From assembly GCF_003627815.1 (NCBI RefSeq), contig NZ_CP032698.1, positions 6,820,001 to 6,884,000 of the forward strand: a DNA stretch of 64,000 nucleotides. Direction: 5' to 3'. A program made the position numbers and the translations under genes. The notes beneath the pieces are model-generated. The model worked only from the letters and a program-made list of their open reading frames with translations. It was not told where the DNA came from and made no database searches. This stretch comes from Streptomyces hundungensis. GTDB taxonomy: Bacteria > Actinomycetota > Actinomycetes > Streptomycetales > Streptomycetaceae. Positions 60,932-64,000 of this stretch are shown in pieces. The stretch's first letter is position 1; each line of letters starts with the position of its first letter.

Positions 60932-60965
60932 TTCACACCCCGTGTGAACCGCCCTCGATTAGGCT
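60932..60965 (+). promoter_or_regulatory. Regulator promoter with TTCACAC/GTGTGAA palindrome
   Basis: TTCACAC-CCC-GTGTGAA (60932-60948) covers the expected -35 region of a TAGGCT -10 box (60960-60965). A related palindrome occurs at 63301-63317. Likely operator, possibly for autoregulation. Confidence 0.5.
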
Positions 60966-60992
60966 GGCCCCACCGAGCCGACGGAGGGCCCC

Positions 60993-62333
60993 ATGCAGCC
61001 CAATACCCTGCTCGACTCCCTGGTGGACGAGGCGGGGATCTCCCACGCCGGGCTCGCGGCCCGGGTGAACCAGGCGGGACGCGCCAGAGGTCTCGCACTC
61101 AGATACGAACACACCGCGGTCGCCCGGTGGCTGAAGGGCCAACGGCCGCGCGGCCAGGTGCCCGATCTGCTCTGCGAGGTGCTGGCGGGACGGCTGCGCC
61201 GACGGGTCACCCTCGACGACATCGGCCTCGGAGTGCCGGGTGGGCCGGCCCCCGTACACGGTTCGCCGCTCGCCGGATTCGTCGAGCGGGCCACCGCCCT
61301 GTGGCGCTCCGACGAACAGCAGCGCACCCACATACTGGACGCCCCGGCCGTCACCGGAACCCCCGCCGTCATGCCCGTGTGGGAGTGGGAGAACCCGCCG
61401 GAGGACACCGATGTCTCCCGCGACGGGCAGACCGCGGTGAGCGAGTCCGACATCGAGATGCTGCGCTCGGCGCGCGAGCACTACGAGTTGATGTACCGCA
61501 AGGCGGGCGGCATCGCGACCCGCTCCCGCATCGTCGGCTTCCTCAACGCCGAGACCGCCCCCCTGCTGCGCGGTGGCTACACGGACGCCACCGGGCGCCA
61601 ACTCCACCGCGCCACCGGGGGGTTGGTGGCCATCGCCGGGATTTGCGCGTACGACTCCAACGCCCAGGGCCTGGCGCAGCGTTACTTCCATCAGGCGCTG
61701 CGGCTCGCAAAGGCCAGTGGGGACACGGCACTTGGGGCCTATGTGATCGCGCTGCTCGTCAACCAGTCCCTGTTCATGCGGGACTACCGCCAGTCGGTCG
61801 CCTTCGCGGAGGCGGCCCTGCGGGCGGCCGGCGGCCGGCTGAGCCCCGCGCTCGCCGCCGATCTGCACGCCATGCAGGGCAAGGCGTACGCGCATCTGGG
61901 AGACGGGCACAGCGCGCTGTCCTCGATCAGGAGCGCGGAGTCGGCCGCCGGGCGGATCAGGCCGGGCCAGGAGCCGGCCGAGACCGGCTACGTCCAGCCC
62001 GGCCTGGTGAACGTCCAGGTGGCCGAGGCCCTGCTCAGCCTCGGCGATCTCACGGCCGCGCGCGAACAGGCCGCCCTCGCGGCCGACGCACCCTGCCACG
62101 ACAGGGGCAGGGTGCACCGCCTTGCGATGCTCGCGCAGATCGAGCTGCGGCAGGGCGACGCCGACCGGGCCGTGGCCACCGCGGTCGAGATGGCGGAGCG
62201 GGCCCGGGGGATGGAGTCGCAGCGATTGCGTGACCGGCTGCGGCTGGTGCGCGAGCACCTGATCGCGAGCGGTTGCGCGGGCGCCGACGAGGCCGCCGAG
62301 CTGATCGACGGGGCACTTCGCGTTCCCCTGTAA
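60993..62333 (+). CDS. HTH/TPR-type regulator (NsdA-like family)
   Basis: A 446-residue protein. The N-terminal region (LLDSLVDEAGISHAGLAARVNQAGRARGLALRYEHTAVARWLKGQRPRG) looks like an XRE-type helix-turn-helix. The remainder is helical with TPR-like repeats (GLAQRYFHQALRLAKASGDTALGAYVIALLVNQ, LAADLHAMQGKAYAHLGDGHSALSSIRSAE, ALLSLGDLTAAREQAALA). The layout is that of NsdA-type regulators that affect development and antibiotics in streptomycetes; exact role unknown. ATG 60993 follows GGAGGG. Confidence 0.85.
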   Translation: MQPNTLLDSLVDEAGISHAGLAARVNQAGRARGLALRYEHTAVARWLKGQRPRGQVPDLLCEVLAGRLRRRVTLDDIGLGVPGGPAPVHGSPLAGFVERATALWRSDEQQRTHILDAPAVTGTPAVMPVWEWENPPEDTDVSRDGQTAVSESDIEMLRSAREHYELMYRKAGGIATRSRIVGFLNAETAPLLRGGYTDATGRQLHRATGGLVAIAGICAYDSNAQGLAQRYFHQALRLAKASGDTALGAYVIALLVNQSLFMRDYRQSVAFAEAALRAAGGRLSPALAADLHAMQGKAYAHLGDGHSALSSIRSAESAAGRIRPGQEPAETGYVQPGLVNVQVAEALLSLGDLTAAREQAALAADAPCHDRGRVHRLAMLAQIELRQGDADRAVATAVEMAERARGMESQRLRDRLRLVREHLIASGCAGADEAAELIDGALRVPL

Positions 62334-62384
62334 CCGTCAGCCTGCTGCGATATTGCCATCGACTTGTCGGAAGGTGGCAGAAAC

Positions 62385-62921
62385 GTGCAGTGGACGAATC
62401 TGAACGAACAAACTGTGTATGAGAATCGCTGGTTTCGGGTCAACCTCGCGGACGTGGCGCTTCCGGACGGGCGACACCTGGACCACTTCCTGATCAGGCT
62501 GCGGCCGGTCGCCGTCGCGACCGTCGTCAACGCCGCCAACGAGGTGCTGCTGCTGTGGCGGCACCGCTTCATCACCGACAGCTGGGGCTGGGAACTGGCC
62601 GCCGGAGTCGTCGAGGACGGCGAGGACATCGAGGCCGCCGCCGCCCGGGAAATGGAGGAGGAGACCGGCTGGCGGCCGGGACCGCTCAAACCCCTGCTCA
62701 CCGTCGAGCCCGCCAACGGGCTCATCGACGCCCGGCACCATCTGTTCTGGTCCGAGTCGGCCGAGTACATCGGCCACCCCCAGGACGACTTCGAGTCGTC
62801 CCGCCGTGAGTGGATACCCCTCAAGCTGGTGCCCGACATGGTCGCCCGGGGGGAGGTCCCGGCCGCCAACATGGCGGCCGGACTCCTCCTCCTGCACCAT
62901 CTGCGACTGGCCGACGGCTAG
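62385..62921 (+). CDS. NUDIX hydrolase (ADP-ribose pyrophosphatase-like)
   Basis: A 178-residue nucleotide-diphosphate hydrolase. The Nudix box (residues 74-96) reads GVVEDGEDIEAAAAREMEEETGW and fits G-x5-E-x7-R-E-x-x-E-E-x-G with all metal ligands. Upstream strands (VYENRWFRVNLADVALPDGRHLDHFLIR) are like ADP-ribose/sugar-nucleotide pyrophosphatases. The start GTG 62385 follows GAAGGTGG; TTG 62364 is less likely. It lies 51 bp after the TPR regulator. Confidence 0.9.
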   Translation: MQWTNLNEQTVYENRWFRVNLADVALPDGRHLDHFLIRLRPVAVATVVNAANEVLLLWRHRFITDSWGWELAAGVVEDGEDIEAAAAREMEEETGWRPGPLKPLLTVEPANGLIDARHHLFWSESAEYIGHPQDDFESSRREWIPLKLVPDMVARGEVPAANMAAGLLLLHHLRLADG

Positions 62922-62931
62922 CCGCGCGACC

Positions 62932-63189
62932 CTAGCGACCCAGGGCCTGCCAGACGGCGAGCGAGAGCGCGCCCATGGCGGTCAGCACGGTGAGGGCGGG
63001 GAGCGGCCACCTCAGATGTTCGAGGGCCGCCACCCGTCCCGCCGTCTCGGTCAGTTCACGCTCCGTCTGCTCGCCCCGCTGGGCGAGCAGCGCGAGCTGA
63101 CCGTCCATGTGGGCCATGCCGACTTCCAGGCGGCGGCGTAACTCCGCCAGTTCGTCGACGCTGGTCGAATGTCCCGAGTGGGTGGACAC
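62932..63189 (-). CDS. Small coiled-coil protein with C-terminal membrane helix
   Basis: An 85-residue protein. A helical, coiled-coil-like segment (VDELAELRRRLEVGMAHMDGQLALLAQRGEQTERELTETAGRVAALE) is followed by a C-terminal membrane anchor (LPALTVLTAMGALSLAVWQAL). The start GTG 63189 is preceded by AAGGAG. Function unknown. A CACACC-G-GGTGTG palindrome lies about 112 bp upstream and resembles the one before the TPR regulator. Confidence 0.75.
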   Translation of the reverse strand: MSTHSGHSTSVDELAELRRRLEVGMAHMDGQLALLAQRGEQTERELTETAGRVAALEHLRWPLPALTVLTAMGALSLAVWQALGR

Positions 63190-63300
63190 GGTGTGGCTCC
63201 TTAGTCCTGTTCCGGACGTGCCAGGAATGTGCTGGCTCAGAGTCAACTCGCCGTGTACCAGGGGCGGGAGCGTGTGCGATGGGCATATGCGGGCTCGTGT

Positions 63301-63317
63301 CGCACACCGGGTGTGCG
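63301..63317. promoter_or_regulatory. CGCACACC-G-GGTGTGCG palindrome
   Basis: A perfect 8-1-8 palindrome in the 193-bp gap between the coiled-coil gene and the dehydrogenase. It shares the CACACC...GTGTG core with 60932-60948. It could be an operator or a terminator-like hairpin for the dehydrogenase gene. Confidence 0.5.
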
Positions 63318-63382
63318 CGGCGCGAGCCCCGGCCCACGCCTCTCAGGCGTACACCCGCGTATACCGGCGTACGCCACCCTGC

Positions 63383-64000
63383 TCAGGCGTACGAGTAGAA
63401 ACCGGACCCGGTCTTGCGGCCGAGGCGTCCGGCGTCCACCATCCGCTGGAGCAACGGGGGAGCGGCGTACAGGGGCTCCTTGTACTCGTCGTACATCGAG
63501 TCCGCGACGGAGGCGACGGTGTCCAGGCCGATGAGGTCGGACAGCTTCAGCGGACCCATCGGGTGGGCGCAGCCCAGCTCCATGCCGTTGTCGATGTCCT
63601 CACGGCTCGCGATGCCCGACTCGAACATCCGGATCGCCGAGAGCAGATACGGGATGAGCAGCGCGTTGACCACGAAGCCCGAACGGTCCTGGGCGCGGAT
63701 GGCGTGCTTGCCGAGCACCTTCTCCACCAGCACCTGCGCCCGGCTGATGGTGCCCTCGGAGGTGGTGAGCGCGGGGATCAGCTCGACCAGCTTCTGCACC
63801 GGGGCCGGGTTGAAGAAGTGGATGCCGATGACCTGGTCGGGACGCGAGGTGGCGACGGCGAGCTTCACCAGCGGGATGGAGGAGGTGTTGGACGCCAAGA
63901 TCGCGTCCGGGCGGGTCACCACCTGGTCGAGGATCTGGAAGATCTCGGTCTTGACCTGCTCGTTCTCCACGACGGCCTCGATCACGAGATCGCGATCGGC
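63383..64000 (-). CDS. 3-hydroxyacyl-CoA (3-hydroxybutyryl-CoA) dehydrogenase, N-terminus cut by window
   Basis: The C-terminal 205 residues of a 3-hydroxyacyl-CoA dehydrogenase. Seen: ASNTSSIPLVKLAVATSRPDQVIGIHFFNPAPVQKLVELIP (catalytic His in HFFNP), SGFVVNALLIPYLLSAI, and the C-terminal domain ending GRKTGSGFYSYA. The Rossmann NAD-binding part lies beyond the window edge; the frame is open to base 64000. It oxidises 3-hydroxybutyryl-CoA or longer substrates in fatty-acid or butyrate metabolism. Confidence 0.93.
   Translation of the reverse strand, partial: ADRDLVIEAVVENEQVKTEIFQILDQVVTRPDAILASNTSSIPLVKLAVATSRPDQVIGIHFFNPAPVQKLVELIPALTTSEGTISRAQVLVEKVLGKHAIRAQDRSGFVVNALLIPYLLSAIRMFESGIASREDIDNGMELGCAHPMGPLKLSDLIGLDTVASVADSMYDEYKEPLYAAPPLLQRMVDAGRLGRKTGSGFYSYA

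Noticed and set aside
62363..62385. TTGTCGGAA-N8-AAACGT before the NUDIX gene as a fourth PafBC-type promoter
   Set aside because: The putative -10 overlaps the GTG start codon and its ribosome site is already explained, so it cannot serve as this gene's promoter; probably chance.

Overview
This window looks like the chromosomal core of a Streptomyces (or a very close actinomycete). Codon third positions are almost all G or C. The Pup-proteasome locus, the Tat translocase, many leaderless genes and SpoU, FKBP and WYL family members all fit. From memory, the gene order follows the S. coelicolor interval from about SCO1650 down to about SCO1590 (arc, pup, prcBA, pafA, pafBC, tatAC, glnA4, infC-rpmI-rplT, pheST). 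No prophage, transposase, CRISPR array, rRNA or tRNA was seen.

Layout. (1) 0-17 kb: a cut-off site-2 protease with CBS domains, trmI, a secreted protein and a ferredoxin. Then the complete pupylation/proteasome locus: arc, dop, pup, an HNH endonuclease, prcB and prcA. A LacI/MFS pair with a fine operator palindrome follows, then pafA, two FKBP isomerases, pafB and pafC. (2) 17-22.5 kb: tatA, tatC, a lipid kinase and the SKI2-like helicase helY. (3) 22.5-31 kb: a membrane protein, a two-component system whose kinase carries twelve heptapeptide repeats, an MMPL exporter, an iron-box siderophore-interacting protein and a stand-alone 5'-3' exonuclease. (4) 31-38 kb: a glycine-betaine ABC transporter with fused permease and binding protein, a cupin regulator, a metal-receptor protein, a TDT transporter with its LysR regulator, and an acetyltransferase. 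(5) 38-45 kb: a gamma-glutamylation cluster for ethanolamine-type amines, namely hydrolase, permease, FadR regulator, GlnA4, aldehyde dehydrogenase and SDR. (6) 45-52.5 kb: a secreted HAD phosphatase, a DUF2510 protein, a PLP deaminase/aldolase, a mycosin-like protease with a partner membrane protein, and SseB and DUF1844 proteins. (7) 52.5-60.7 kb: infC (non-ATG start, attenuator-like leader), rpmI, rplT, a SpoU methyltransferase, a PAS kinase and pheST. (8) 60.7-64 kb: a TPR regulator, a NUDIX hydrolase, a small coiled-coil membrane protein and a cut-off 3-hydroxyacyl-CoA dehydrogenase.

How it fits together. PafB and PafC are known in mycobacteria as a LexA-independent activator of DNA-damage genes. 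Three intergenic sites here match the RecA-NDp/PafBC promoter layout (TGTCRG, 10 bases, then an xAnnnT -10): upstream of pup, helY and the 5'-3' exonuclease. With an HNH nuclease embedded between pup and prcB, this suggests that proteasome and DNA-repair functions are wired together. The second coherent system is the ethanolamine cluster, where a 21-bp motif shared by two promoters probably marks the regulon of its FadR regulator. Ten genes appear to be transcribed leaderless, which settles several start codons.
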